A stretch of DNA of 64,000 bases from Agrostemma githago (taxonomy: Eukaryota; Streptophyta; Magnoliopsida; Caryophyllales; Caryophyllaceae), in NCBI GenBank assembly GCA_958450325.1, contig OY288257.1:58295938-58359937 (forward strand). The letters are read 5' to 3'. Under the pieces are notes generated by a model that saw only the letters and a program-made list of their open reading frames with translations, did not search any database and was not told the origin of the DNA. The translations under genes were made by a program, and so were the position numbers. Below are positions 33,721 to 47,309 of the stretch, one piece after another (within the stretch, counting starts at the first letter, position 1; the number at the start of each line of letters is the position of its first letter).

Positions 33721-34015
33721 TAACATACGTACAATGGCAGTAGGAAAATGATATTTTTTGGTGAAGATCAAAAAAACTTAATTTTGAAGAAAGTTATTGT
33801 GTGAGAGAAAGAACAGTTAAAAAGATTAATAAGAGAGAGAAAATATTTGCATTGAGATAATTAAGGAGGAGAGAGATAATTGATATATTTACCTAGATTT
33901 GTTAGTTATTTCCTTAATTATGAAAACAAATTTTAACCATCAATCTAACATTAAATCAAGGGCTAAGATGGGGACTCACGGACTCAACATATATAAGTGG
34001 ACTCACCTGATCCCA

Positions 34016-35240
<1,225 letters not shown>

Positions 35241-35244
35241 TTTT

Positions 35245-36627
35245 CATTACCTATATATAAAAGAGGGAAGGTGAGCCAAAAATTTGCGTACAAAATTTAT
35301 TCCCATTTTGCCCTTCAAAGTTTAAGAAATTTTCCATTTTGCCACATGCGTGTGAAAATTGAAATTCACCCTTTTATTGTTGTTGTTGTCATCATCTTAA
35401 TAATTTCGAATCTTAACTAGACATGTCAAACGCATTGTCGGGCCTCGTGTCAAATTAGAATACGGGTTGGAATGAATACGAGTCTGGTAAAATACAAATT
35501 GAGTTATATGGGCCACGAATCCATAATGATTTTTTAAAATCGATTGATCAATTATAAATACACAAATTCTTATATGAGACGGTCTCACAGTAAATTTATC
35601 GTGAGACCTCTCACATAGTCACATACATAGTTATGTCTCACGGTTAGTTATCCTAAGACGGTCTCACAGTAATTCCAATTTTGATCGATTAATTTTCTTA
35701 CTTCTTTCTGGTAATACCGTCATTATTAATTCCGTAACAAATGTATTTGTGAAAGACAACGTTACATAATGCTACGTCTAATGGTTTGCATTTGATAAAA
35801 ATATTTATCATAAAAAAAAGTATAGACATACACCTTATTAAATCGATGAGATTAATTTAAAAAACAAAAGATTAATTTAAAAATTAGTGTATCTTTCTAC
35901 TATTTTGAATCACGATTTCGTAGCTGTTGGATTTATTACTTCGTATAGTATTGTGTGTTATAAAATATTTATCAAAATACACCATGCAAATATATAAGAC
36001 CAAAATATTTGTAACAATTTTTAATGGTCTAAAAAAGAACATAGAACAGATATTGTTCATACAGCTTATTGCAGTAGATACTCAAATAAAATGAAATATA
36101 AATGAAAAAATACTTTATAGTTTATAGAATTATAGGCATTAGATTAAATTATATTACCAATGAAAATAAACTCAAATTAAATGTTCATTCGTGCAACATC
36201 CGTAGATACATACGGAGTAATACATGAGTATATCTAAGTTGTATTACAGAAAAAACTTTAGACGAACTCCTTACATGAAGTAAAAATTGGCATAATATAT
36301 AACATGTTAACCATATAATAGCAAAAAAAAAACAAATAATTTGGACGGAGAAAATATCATATTCAATACGATGACTCGATGAATAAAGTATGGAGTAATG
36401 TATTACGAAATAATTCTTTAGTGGAGTAATTGAAAATATTTATATCTCAATCAGTTATTGAAAATCTTTTAACCTATATGCACAACAAATAATGTACACA
36501 TTCATTAAAATCAACAATGTTAGATATGATGACACTAATATTGAAGAAAATACCTGCTTTTTAAAAGGTCTTTCTACCGAAAAAAAATTAGACGGTACAG
36601 CCCGGGCATCGCCGGGCCCAAAACTAG
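35245..36627 (+). mobile_element. Helitron-like element with hairpin and CTAG 3' end
   Basis: The 3' end shows a GC-rich hairpin (GCCCGGGCATCGCCGGGC, 36599-36616), a short spacer and CTAG at 36624-36627, followed by T: the classic Helitron terminus. The likely 5' start is TCATTACCTATATATAAAAG near 35244, the TATATA..AAAAG style of plant Helitron starts, but the base before it is T, not the expected A, so the left edge is tentative. No Rep/helicase is present. Confidence 0.6.
35570..35682. mobile_element. Foldback MITE with GAGACGGTCTCAC ends
   Basis: ATATGAGACGGTCTCACAGT on the left and CTAAGACGGTCTCACAGTAA on the right, with TGTCTCAC/GTGAGACC inner inverse pairs. It belongs with the 3788-3938 element. 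It sits inside the Helitron-like element. Confidence 0.5.
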
Positions 36628-36639
36628 TAACCATTAAAA

Positions 36640-36760
36640 AGTACATGCATTAGCATTGCCAAATATAATATGTCAGAGTCTCAGGTTCGAATCCCCCTCC
36701 CCCTATATTGTAATGCGACTAAGTTCGCTCTTAGTTGAACCAAAAAATATATATATAATA
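36640..36760 (+). mobile_element. tRNA-derived SINE-like fragment
   Basis: A good polymerase III B box, CAGGTTCGAATCCCCC at about 36682, lies 40-50 bases after an A-box-like TAGCATTGCC. It is followed by a T-rich unit and a run of A/TA. No cloverleaf tRNA can be drawn, so this is a SINE head rather than a tRNA gene. Confidence 0.4.
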
Positions 36761-37818
36761 TGTTAGAAAGAGTTGGTATATATTCAATTCTATAGATGCA
36801 CCCGGACCATAGGAAAAGTGTTGTTTTTGTTTAAGAATAAGAATGAGTCAGCTATTGATTGTCAAGAATATTTGTTTTCAATAAAGCTTTAGTATTTTAA
36901 AGTTTTGAGGAGCTTGTTTTAGTCTGTAAATTGCTTTCGTAGACAAAAATCGAGTGAGAAGAGCCAAGTAAGCCGGGTTGTGTCATATATAATGTTTCAT
37001 TGAAGAAAGGTGTTATTAATGTCAAGTTTTCGGGGTGACCAACAACAAATCAGAGTGAAGATAAAACGAGACGTACCATATATAGTGGATTTTTGAATTA
37101 GACTACAAGTTTGAGTCAGAGTTAGATTTGGGAATTAGACGTACCATATATAGTATTTGGGAATGGAGTTAGATACCCAGTGGATTGTAACTCCATCTCA
37201 AACATTTGGAATCTCATCACCTACCCCAACCTCAAGTTTCCAATTCCATACCAGCATAATACAATTACAATCCATTCCACCCTCGAACCAAACAACCGTA
37301 AACAAGTATGAGTATCTAATTCCAATCCTTCATGGAATCACACTCCGTTCCAATCCATTCCAATGCTTCAAACCAAACGCCCCCTCAATGACCACTGTGG
37401 GGGAAGCCTTTAGCAACCAAGCGATCTTTTTTATTTTTCAATAGTTTTATCGGGGTTATATTTGAATCAATATACCCATCTTCATCAAACAATACACGCC
37501 TCCTTGTGTCGTTGTAGTAATAGTTTAGGTTTTGAAATTCATCAACCATTGCAGCGCGTCAAAGTGGGTGAATGATGGCTTTCTTTTTGGTGGTAGGGAG
37601 GAAGGTGAGGATGGGCTGATAAGGAAGTAGTTTTAACTTGTCATACTCTTTGGGTTTGGTTATTTTGGATCGGAGGAGGGTGCATTTGGGCTGATTCCTG
37701 TCAGGGGAGAGTTTGGTTATGGGGATTGAGGGCTCACCATTAGTGCGTGCGAAGAGTGTAAATTTTGAGAGGGGAATAAATGGATGTTAGGAGGAGAGGT
37801 GGAGGCAGCGAAAGACTG
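36761..37818. other. Intergenic region, nothing recognised
   Basis: A short duplication (AGACGTACCATATATAGT near 37066 and 37137) is the only structure seen. The open frame at 37157-37444 has no recognisable motif. Confidence 0.45.
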
Positions 37819-37826
37819 GCAGGAGC

Positions 37827-38320
37827 TAGGGCAGAGAATGGACCGGATATTCAATCCAAAAATCCGAAAATTTTAATATCCGATCCGAATCACTCTGGAT
37901 ATCCGATTTTTGATATCCGAAAATTTTGGACCGGATATCCGAAATATTCGATATCCGATTTAGTTGGAATTTTTGGTCAAATAAAATTCTAAATGAAGTT
38001 CAATTTGACTAGAAAAATCCTAATCTTAATTAATCTAGTATTATACGGAGTATAATATTCTATATTTTAAGGCAATACAAAAATGTCACCAAGGCTTAAT
38101 GTAAAATGATTTAGATTATAACCTACTTACATTAGAATACAACAACTCAATATAAAATTACAAAAAAAAAACTCATTGTTCGGATCGGATCGGATATTCG
38201 ACAAAATTATTTTGGATATCCGAATCCGATCCGAAATCCGAAATTTTCGAATCGGATATCCAGTTTTTCGGATCGGATAACGGATGATATTCGGATAGTC
38301 GGATAATTTGCTCAGCCCTA
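37827..38320. mobile_element. hAT-type MITE with ATCCGATCCGAA core and 8-bp duplication
   Basis: The left end TAGGGCAGAGAATGG and the inverted right end TAGGGCTGAGCAAATT are hAT-like. The flanks GCAGGAGC (37819-37826) and TCAGGAGC (38321-38328) agree at seven of eight positions. The interior repeats GGATATCCG and ATCCGATCCG in both orientations, making large inverted arms. No transposase. Confidence 0.78.
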
Positions 38321-38561
38321 TCAGGAGCAGTAGAAGGTGGAGCAGGAACAGTTCTCGAATTTGTACACACATACTCCATTAATGACAACTTACAAATCCT
38401 AGTTTGATTGTACAATTATCATGCAATTTGCACAAGAGAAGTAGAGTTTTGTTGTGTTAGTCCAAACCGTCAGATGGGATGAGCAAACCAAAATTAATGA
38501 GTTCAAACTTAAAAATTACGAAAAGATTGTTTATGTGTTTATGCTTTGAAATTAACTGAAA

Positions 38562-41500
38562 CTAGTATACACCCCGTGATAATCACGGGTTGTTCTAAAG
38601 AAGCTATATTACTTGACAAACTGAATTAGATTTGTAACGAAATGAGTATTAGATAAAGGATCGATATAAAGGGTACGGTTCGGGTCTAATTTGTATCATT
38701 CCTACCTTTGTATTTAGAGAGAGTGGCAAAATGTAAAAAATCAAATTTAGAAGCGAATTAGTAGGTTAGAAAATTTGTACGGGAAATAAGTATTTCGTAA
38801 GACTTAGAAGCGAGAGTAAAGAATATAGGTGTATAGTGATAATTGGTCCGACCGATTATTTTCTCATTAAACAAAACATTCATCCTAACACGTAGTTTGA
38901 AAATTGGTCAAACCAAATAGAATGAGATCGACACTTGGACCCTTTAACTAACACCTTCATCTGACATGGTCTCCTCGTATGTATAAAAGATTCCGTTTTA
39001 CTACTTTGCACAGAGTAATTATTATAGTTTTGTAAGGAGTAATTGTGTAAGCAAAAAAAGAAGATTAAAAATTGTGTAAGTATATTGGGAAGGAAAAAGA
39101 AGGAACCTTTTAATTAGTCTCTATCATTGAAACTTTTGAGTATCATTAAAACTTTATATGAGATTTAGAGGTAATGTTATTGCGAATGTTTTCATTTTAA
39201 TTAGTCAGACAAATTTTTAATGTATGATTGGTTTACACCCGTAGTATTTACATATATGAGACTGTTCAATATGAGAATTTGGGTGTAGATATAACATTGT
39301 AGTGGTTTTATGATAGTCACCCAAATTGATATATACAAAAGAAAAACATTGTATAAAAAAAACTATTGCTATAATACATTACTAATACTTGAAAAAAAAA
39401 CACTTAAAATCTTAGATAATAGGAAATCCACATTTGCACCCTCTAATCCTTCCATCTTTTTGCAACAAATTCCAATTATTTATACTATTAATACCTACAA
39501 AAAAAATGAACAAAACACTATTAATTGGAAAGCAATATTATCTTCTCTTATTATTATCAATATTATCAATACTATATAATTGGAAAGCAATATTATGTAC
39601 CTGAATCTGGTGACCTGACCCTATTATCAATTTTATCTTATTTCGGCCCTAAGCAGATTAGTTATCAATTTATCGTGCCCGAACTATCCACCACCGTTCC
39701 TTCCCTTATTCATTTCGATGTTGCACTTGTTCTAGCCTAATTTATTAAATTCCCTTATTTCTTTTCTTCTGAAACACACCACCCTGCATCGCTGCATCCT
39801 CCTTTTGTTTTTCAATTACCATCTCCATGTCACCCATGTTCGTTCTCATCTTCATTAATCCAATACTGGTGAGATTGTCATATATAATAACAAAACAACA
39901 ATTAGAAGAACACCAACATAAAATGAATGCTCTTATAACCACATAAAGCTAACACGTACAATACTTACGACATTGTGTATGTAAGACTACAAAGAAGAAG
40001 ATCGAAATAAGATGCAGTACTTATATGAGAAGAATAATAGAGTAAATGAGCAACAATGACCGAGGAAAGAAGCAGATCAACCATCACTTGAACAAAAAAT
40101 CAAGAGGTGTAGATTTCCAAGCATTGAATATAGTAGATAGGAGTAGCCATTATCAATATCAAACATTAATGAAAATTTGAAGGTACCAATGCTTAGAGAT
40201 TTTAAATCTAATTTAGAAAATCGAATAAGTCTACATACATTGTAAAACTTTATCTTTAATCAACCAACTTAAAAAACAAATCCCATAATGCAATCAGAAA
40301 CCCAAATATGGATCTTGATTTCGTAGTCAATTTCATGGAATATGACACCATTCCAATCCGTTGATGGCCGAAGACATTCATGCCCACAATTACGCAACAA
40401 AGACAAATCTAGAACAGTTAAATGTATCATAGAAAGGCAAAGAAGAAATGATTCCGAATTGAACAAAATTAAGTTTAAATTGGGAGAAATTCAACTGTAA
40501 AGATTTAAAGTTATATGAAGGAGGAAAATCATGGGAAAGAGAAAAATTGTTTGAAAACATAGAAAAATGCATATGAGAATAAAAGTTTGTGGAAGAAAGA
40601 GAAAGTAAAGGTCGGAAAATTTATCTTTACTATCTTCAACAAATTAAAAGAATTGTTCATTTGAACTTAAAACTGACTAAACTATAATAATAGAATAATA
40701 ACAACAATAATAGTGAGATTACTGGTGAATACTACTTTTAAACAATTACTGATGGAGTATAATTTTTAATGTATCATTTTAAGCGATTATGATTGTAATA
40801 TTGTATCATTGTAAGCGATTATGGATTATAATTTTTGGTGAATATAATATGCTTTATAATGTTTGGTGAATATCTATAAGTAAGATATTATTGTAGTAAT
40901 TTTCATGGACAAACACTTCCTATTCACTTCGTTATAAACGAAAACTTCAATTTTTGAAAATTCAATTAACAATTATATCAGTAAAATCAAAAAAAGTAAA
41001 GTCATATGAATATGCAATTGAAAATGAAAAAAAAAAAAATCGATTTCAGAATGTGCTACTGAAAATTAATTAATCATACAATTAATTGACAATAATACCT
41101 ACTCCATTAATTTAGGAAAATAGCTCATATTTTGAAAAATGCAAATAAAATCATTATTCGTCAATGAAATTGGAAAAAGTGAAACTAAAAAAAAATCATC
41201 AAATGAAATTGAAAAGAAAAAAAAACCGAATAAAATCAAAAATCATCAATAGATATTAAATCGGAAAAATATGATTTTGACAATATTAAAAGTGCATCAT
41301 ATTAACGGCAGAAAAATATCATTTTTAACAATATATTTCAGAAAAATATATCAAAATCAATGTTTTAACAATGTTAATTGCATCATTTGTTGAATAAAAT
41401 AGAAAAAGCCATATCATTTTAATAAATAGAATACCGTAATGTACGGAGTTGTTGTTACCTGCACTCATATCAGATCTTCAACATAAATCTAAATTGTTAA

Positions 41501-42133
41501 TACAAAACCAACCACGGTTTTTAATGAAAGAACAATAAAAATGGGGAAAAGATCAGAAATTTACCTAAAAGTATGAAACTTTTATCAACATGAACTTCAA
41601 TCCTCCTACTTTTGTATTTGTTATAAAATCTTCACCTATGCAACCCATCAACAAACCGAATGTAAAATAAAAAATGTAAAGTTAAAAATTAAAAATCTGA
41701 AATACTAAGAACATGAAAACATATATCGTAACAAACTTTTTAGAAGATATTGCATATCCACAATCAGTTTCCATTTTATAGGAAAATGGTTCGGAGAATG
41801 AGTGAGCAATTGATGATAATTGATAATTTTGAAGGAGAATTGACGGGAATCGAAGGGTTCCTTCTTTATTGATGATGTGCATTGCCGAGGTGGGTTATGA
41901 GAGGAGTGAATTGGTGTAATCAATTTTCAATCCTGGGAATTTGGGGATGTTTGGTGGGGATGGGGGAGTAGTTAGCAAAATTAGAAAAAACTGGAGGGAC
42001 TATTTTGCAATTAAGTGTAGTTAGGAGGATTGTTTTGTGAAATTGCTTAGAAAAGTTGGATGGGGAAATTGGGTGCATACATTGTGCCACATCATACTTT
42101 GTGGTTTCTTCTTTTATAATATAAAGATAATGA
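38562..42133 (-). mobile_element. Helitron-like element, 3.6 kb, minus orientation
   Basis: On the minus strand the 3' end has a perfect hairpin CCCGTGATTATCACGGG, a spacer GTGTATA and CTAG (38562-38565). The 5' end starts TCATTATCTTTATATTATAA (42133 downwards). The element lies between A (38561) and T (42134), the expected AT target. No Rep/helicase frame is visible inside, only short open frames with no recognisable family, so it is non-autonomous. Confidence 0.68.
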
Positions 42134-42699
42134 TCATGATCCCCCTATTCTAGCTATCTATATAATTTGTGGTTGTAATGGCCAAATTCTATTTTATGTT
42201 GGTTATTTTCTTTTAAGCCTACGTTATATTTTTCTTTTTCATTAATATTTTAACACTTATTCTTTATTTCCTGACATGTTCGTGACACTCATTTTATTTT
42301 GGTTTAAAATATAATACAGGTATTTCCACTTCTTATTTCTGAAAATTCCCTTGAGAAATACTCATTAGTTTACGACGTAGGTTCATGGGTAGGGATCCTT
42401 AGCCCAATTGGTAATATATTTATGGACTAATCGGGTAATTTGGACGTGGCGGGTAGCCTACGGGGGATAGAAGGTTGATTAATCATAACCAATATTCTCT
42501 CCCTTTTCTGATCAAAAGCCAAAACCCCGTGATCAAAGCCACCTCTTCTCCCTCTCTTCTAACACGACAAAATATTCCATCAATAATAATCACAACTGTC
42601 TCTATTATGATGACAGTTGTTTCGGTAGTTAGGGTTATTCTGTTTTATAGCCCTCTACTCTTCTCCTCCTGAGCCAAACTTTCCTCACAAGCCTTATAT
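42134..42699. other. Spacer upstream of the transporter-like exons
   Basis: A pyrimidine-rich stretch (42480-42680) could be intron or leader. No exon is supported. Confidence 0.4.
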
Positions 42700-43961
42700 C
42701 ATTCATTCAAATTTCCACACGAATGATATCATGTTTAATTGTGAAGTATCGGAGGACATGGCCGTTCCTGACTAACTGGAGGCCCTAGACAAAATCGTTA
42801 AAATTTGCCCCTTCATAACGAAATGGAAATCGGTGGCGCACACTTGATTTTTTTCCCCAGAATACTATGGCGGAAACCAAAACTACAATTTAAAATTTGT
42901 TATTTTTTTGCGGAATATATTTTTATATTGAGTACAATATATATTTATACTAATTTCTAAGGTTAAATCAATATATCTTTGTATTGGACCTAATATATTT
43001 TTATACTGCGATCAATATATTCTATTATTTTACTTAATAAATTATTAGTACAGTACACTGCATCCAATTTTAAATTATTGTTCCATTTGAGTAATATGTG
43101 CGAGAAGTATTACATTGAAATGGGGCAATCATTTAACATCGAAGGGATAACAAACTTTACAATGGCTCAGATTTTTTTTTTTAAAAAGTTTTCTTAGGTG
43201 TATATTATAAATTTGATACATATAGAAATGTTTTCTTAGGTGTCCCTTATTTTCATCAAACACCAAAGCTCACTCTATTAATTGAGTCACCTCAATTTAT
43301 TAGGTAGTTTACACGTTTAAAATATATGCGGAGTATATATTACTCCATACTTCGTATTTTTTCTCTTTCACATTGGACCCCTTTCAACATTGGGCCCTAG
43401 GCCACCGCCCTCCAAAGTACCGGCCCTGTCGGGGGAGAAAGCCAGTTCTGATTGTAGCAGCGTTGATGAAGATTGTATCAGAGGTAAACCAATTTTTTTT
43501 ATGACTTTTTAATTTGCTAATGGTTAGAAATAGGTTACTTTAGATAAGTTTGCTTATTAATATTAATCATATGTTTGCAGGCTTATCTGATGGGCGTCTT
43601 TTACGAAACTTCAGATCGCTACACCTTCTTCCAACACCCAACACACATTCTACTTATGGGAAGCATCTACGTCGCTGCGGACAATTGTTTGGTAGGACCG
43701 TTCGGGTGGTTGGAGCAAGCATTCCTGGGTGATTTGAAGGAAAAGGGTGCAATTTTCTCATTAGCGTTAGGTTTGATTCAAAATGTTATTATGACGTTCT
43801 TTTCCGTAATAGCATTTTGCAAATTTGGTGGAAACATCTTTTTAATTTTTATCGTTTTAGATTTCTTTATTATGTATTTTATTATAGAACTAGTCCCGGA
43901 AACCACTAACGTTGACATTTACGGGACTCTAAAAAAAACAAAGTTTGGAAAAAGTTTGTAA
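42700..43961 (+). pseudogene. Decayed STP-type sugar transporter, C-terminal exons, split by a hAT MITE
   Basis: The pieces are about 42700-42756, 43429-43483 and 43581-43961. With the MITE and one copy of the target site left out, the frame reads LIVKYRGRKPVLI, the GRR/GRK loop of the major facilitator family. The last exon gives GSIYVAADNCLVGPFGWLEQ, like the IYVAGFAWSWGPLGWLVPSE segment of STP transporters, then two hydrophobic helices and VPETTNVDI, like the VPETKGVPIEE tail. The donor at 43484 and acceptor at 43579-43580 are phase 0. The normally conserved PSEIFPLEIR signature is lost and PETK reads PETT, so function is doubtful. Upstream exons are missing or far away; one candidate is at 35020-35122. 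It could alternatively be a highly diverged but live paralogue. Confidence 0.55.
42757..43428. mobile_element. hAT-type MITE inserted in the transporter exon
   Basis: The left end reads CATGGCCGTTCCTGACTAAC and the inverted right end CAGGGCCGGTACTTTGGAGG. The flanks TCGGAGGA (42749-42756) and TCGGGGGA (43429-43436) match at seven of eight positions. The interior is AT-rich with CAATATAT repeats and no transposase. The insertion lies within coding sequence, so it inactivates the exon. Confidence 0.78.
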
Positions 43962-44017
43962 GAAAGACAGTAATTGTAGTTTGGATAGTAGATTAATAGG
44001 TTGATTTTAGTGAGAAA
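43962..44017. other. 3' flank of the transporter-like pseudogene
   Basis: A short spacer that ends at the A preceding the CTAG of a Helitron terminus. Confidence 0.4.
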
Positions 44018-44056
44018 CTAGTGTGATACCCGTGAAAAAATTTCACAGGTTGCCCA
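44018..44056 (-). mobile_element. Helitron 3' terminus, body to the right unresolved
   Basis: On the minus strand: hairpin CCTGTGAAATTTTTTCACGGG, spacer TATCACA, then CTAG (44018-44021), with T as the next base. The 5' end should lie at higher coordinates, but none was recognised, so only the terminus is annotated. Confidence 0.6.
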
Positions 44057-45225
44057 CTATTATTTTGATAAATATTGATTACAATCGAAAATTTATTTTA
44101 GATTAGTAACTTCAAGGCTGAACTTAAGGTTATGTGTTAGTAGGTTTACTAAGGCACATGATAAAATAGCAAGGTGAGTTGTTTGTTTATGTGGTAAAAA
44201 GTATACAGATGCGTGACGAACTTTGTACAATTACAGAGGTAGTACGTACAGGGACGTTGAAGAACGTAAATTTCTCATTATGACACATTAGCTTTAGGAT
44301 GCTTCGGAATTCAACTTTCTTTTTGTGGTTGAAATTACCATGACATGACTGAGTAGATATAGAGTACAGTTTATAGATATTAGAGTGGGGACACATGCAT
44401 ACTTATGTACAAAGGAGGAGAAAGAGAAGAAAATCAAAACTCATCCCTTCCGGTATTAGAGAACACTCCAGGATCTCGAGGTGTTAAGTTTGTTTTGCAT
44501 CTCACGTTATCCCTAATGTAGATTATCACAAATCTTTTTTTATAAATGCATGTTATATACAATAAGATTTTGGCGGTGCTTTGTCCGATTACGTAATGTG
44601 TCCGGGAGGATAGTGAACCAAGTGAACTGGGCCAAACAACAATGCTTATTAATTTCGATTTTTGAAGTGATTTAGACCAACAAAATCATGCGCCAAAGCA
44701 AATTGGAACGGCCCAAATACAAATCTGCTGGGGTTAAACAGGTAAGCCCAAGTCGTACTATCGCAGCCCGAGATGAAGGAAATTTCTTTCACTTGCTATG
44801 TCGACAAATTGTCACTATAGTTCGGTAAACGTAAAAATCGACATCAAATAACGGTGAGTAACATGAAAGTAATGGTATGGTAAACAAATCATCTAAGATA
44901 AAACGTATAAAGGTGTCGTATAAAAAAGAAAAGTCCGTGTTTGGATTCCAGGATGGTCGATAACAATAACAAATCATGTTCTTCGTTGTATGGTTTCATT
45001 TGTAATACGTTCTACTACATAATTGCATTAACTATTAAAAATAATTACGCCTACACAAATCACATACATGAAACTCCGACTATTATTGCCACCCAAAATT
45101 TACCCACATTTAACATTACCTATTCATTTACCAAGGGTGAACCATTTATCTTCACTCACCATCTACCTTTCCTCCACCAACAAAGAAACAACCAAATTGT
45201 TCTCCATTGTTACTAACCAAATATA
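44057..45225. other. Region between Helitron terminus and XS-like gene 1
   Basis: Probably Helitron body followed by the upstream region of the gene at 45226. The open frame 44941-45216 ends just before that gene and has no recognisable motif. An in-frame stop (TAA) lies three codons upstream of the ATG at 45226. Confidence 0.4.
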
Positions 45226-45711
45226 ATGTATACGGACTTGATGTACCCGCCAAAGTGTATCCTTGATAACATGTCATTCGACATGCAAGGCGAGTGGTAT
45301 ATCTGCCAAAATCTGCATATTTTAAAAATGAGACTAATCTACTTGGGGTACGATGTGGTTAGAATAGACCCATACATATCACCGACACTTGATTTCGAAA
45401 GGGCGGTCGTGGTGGAGTTTGGTGCAACACAGATGAACTGTTTCAAGGCGTACAAACTTCAGAGAGCATTTGAGGATTTCGAGAAGACTAAGGAGGCAAT
45501 GGCCGATCAGTGGGATCACCAAGCCGGACCACATTGTTGGGTTGCCTCATGCGAGGATGAGCACTACCTCTCGAGGGAAACGGACTACTGCATGGTGCCG
45601 AAGTGGGTGCGGTTTGTTGGGACGTACTTGGGGGAGGCTGAGGAATATTCTCACTACGAACATATTATGGACGCTTTGAACGAAATCTACCCGGACTTCT
45701 ATGATGATTAG
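45226..45711 (+). CDS. XS-like domain protein 1 (161 aa), single exon
   Basis: Intact frame of 161 codons from ATG 45226 to TAG 45709-45711, with a stop three codons upstream. The order of motifs fits the XS domain of the SGS3/FDM/IDN2 group, which binds double-stranded RNA in plant silencing. LMYPPKCILDN sits at the usual YPPWGVIxN position, LGYDVVRIDPY at GFNPLRVRPL, AVVVEFG at AVVEFN, KLQRAFEDFE at LEKAFE, and GPHCWVASCEDE at LYGWVARxDDY. It is a solo domain without the zinc finger or coiled coil of the canonical proteins, so the role is inference. Its partner at about 47300-55823 is clearly homologous along the full length. The family name is moderately sure, the homology between the two high. 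Confidence 0.55.
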   Translation: MYTDLMYPPKCILDNMSFDMQGEWYICQNLHILKMRLIYLGYDVVRIDPYISPTLDFERAVVVEFGATQMNCFKAYKLQRAFEDFEKTKEAMADQWDHQAGPHCWVASCEDEHYLSRETDYCMVPKWVRFVGTYLGEAEEYSHYEHIMDALNEIYPDFYDD

Positions 45712-46797
45712 ATGCATAAGAACGAAAGTAAGTATTTTGATTTGGTATGTAGTGTATATACGTGGTTGCTAATTAATTATAGGAAAGAAAAGACTTGCAT
45801 GCAATGAATTTTGTATTTGGTAATTTTTCATGGTAGTATTCGATAATGAATTCTACTTAGGTTGCCATTCGGTGTGAGACAAATTTCGAAGGTCAAGTTT
45901 GTCCTAAGTAGTTTGCTTCTCGGGCATTGTTTTAATTCGATCAATGTTTCTACACTTCGATGTTATTGCACGATCGTTACGGTGTTGGTAGGTTGATGAT
46001 AGCGCATATTCATCGCAACAGTGTGTGCACCCAATTCGGGTATAGATTGTTATCCGCACAAGTAACGATAGTACTTAATATCGACAGTAACAATAACAGG
46101 CATACAAACGTACGCTCATCAATTAACTTTCTGTTTACTTTAGTTAAGATGTAAAAAATCTCTTATGAAGTTAGTGGGCAATATTTAATGCATAATTCAT
46201 CTTAGGAAGGAAGTTATAGAGGTGGCAGCGGAAAACGTATCACTAATTGGAACAATGTGCAGTTACGTTGTACAACACGATACAATGGACGAGTAGAATT
46301 TTCAACGGTCGACCAAATCTGTAATAAATTGTGTTCAGTTGTAGTTAATTGATAATAGTAACGGATTCTCGAGAACGTCCATAAATCGCTTAACTGATTA
46401 CAAATGTGGATATATATTAGAAATCGTACGAAAAAGATGTCGTTGAAGAAGGTCAGTTAACGAAAAGCGTTTGAGTGAAACTCATCATATTACCAATTGA
46501 TGACAACTTCGAGTTTATAAGAAAGTAGTTTAAAGAGTAAATGACCACTAATAAATGCATTAGTGAGCTATGCAAAGGAAGTCGTAAGGTTTGCTTCAAC
46601 GTAACGAACGGTGTTTATCACTTGCGATGCGACTACATTACGAACCACAATAATAGCCAATAACGCTAAAAAAAACAGACAAGCAAACTAATATCGGGAA
46701 CGTTTAGGTATCGTAAATATTTATTATCCTAAAAAGGTAGCGGCTGCTGGTTACCTCGTTCATAAAAAAAATTTGTTATCCTAAGATATAACGCATT

Positions 46798-46800
<3 letters not shown>
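45712..46800. other. Intergenic region between the two XS-like genes
   Basis: No gene, element end or clear repeat is supported. Base composition is less AT-rich than the transposon regions. Confidence 0.45.

Positions 46801-46858
<58 letters not shown>
46801..46858. repeat. (TA)n microsatellite, about 58 bases
   Basis: A pure TA run. Unlike the other tracts, no paired element termini were recognised beside it. Confidence 0.95.
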
Positions 46859-46859
<1 letters not shown>

Positions 46860-47252
46860 CAGAGTGCTACCACGGTTAGTACTCTCGGAAACACGTTACG
46901 GACTACCTTTGCACTGATCAACAAAACGCTATTCAGGTGGACGAGGTTTGTGCAGAGTAGTAAATAACGACTTAAGAATAACCAAGAGTAATCATGATTA
47001 CTTCCTTCAGTTGGCAACTAATTGGGAAAACCAACTGGTTAGACATAATTACCGTGAACAACAGTTATTTCTGATCCACCAATTACTACCTCTGCATTTA
47101 CCCATTGTAGTAAATGTAAGACTACCCTCAACTACCATCACTTATTCACTGATGCAAGCAAAATCTGCACCAATCAAAACTTCCTAATAACTCTACATCT
47201 ATAACTGCGTGGTTTTGAATTATTTGTTCACCACCAAATCGAATAAACTCTT
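46859..47252. other. Upstream region of XS-like gene 2
   Basis: An open frame (46948-47187) with no recognised motif is present. It may hold promoter or an upstream exon of the split gene. Confidence 0.35.
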
Positions 47253-47309
47253 AAATTGACATATCCATTAGCTAAAAACACGAAATCCTTCCTGAAATCA
47301 ATAGCTGAA

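Noticed and set aside
36680..36700. Possible tRNA gene from a GGTTCGAATCC box
   Set aside because: No acceptor stem, D-arm or anticodon arm can be drawn around it, so it is called SINE-like.
37157..37444. 95-codon open frame
   Set aside because: No recognisable motif, no splice or start context, and composition like the surrounding intergenic DNA.
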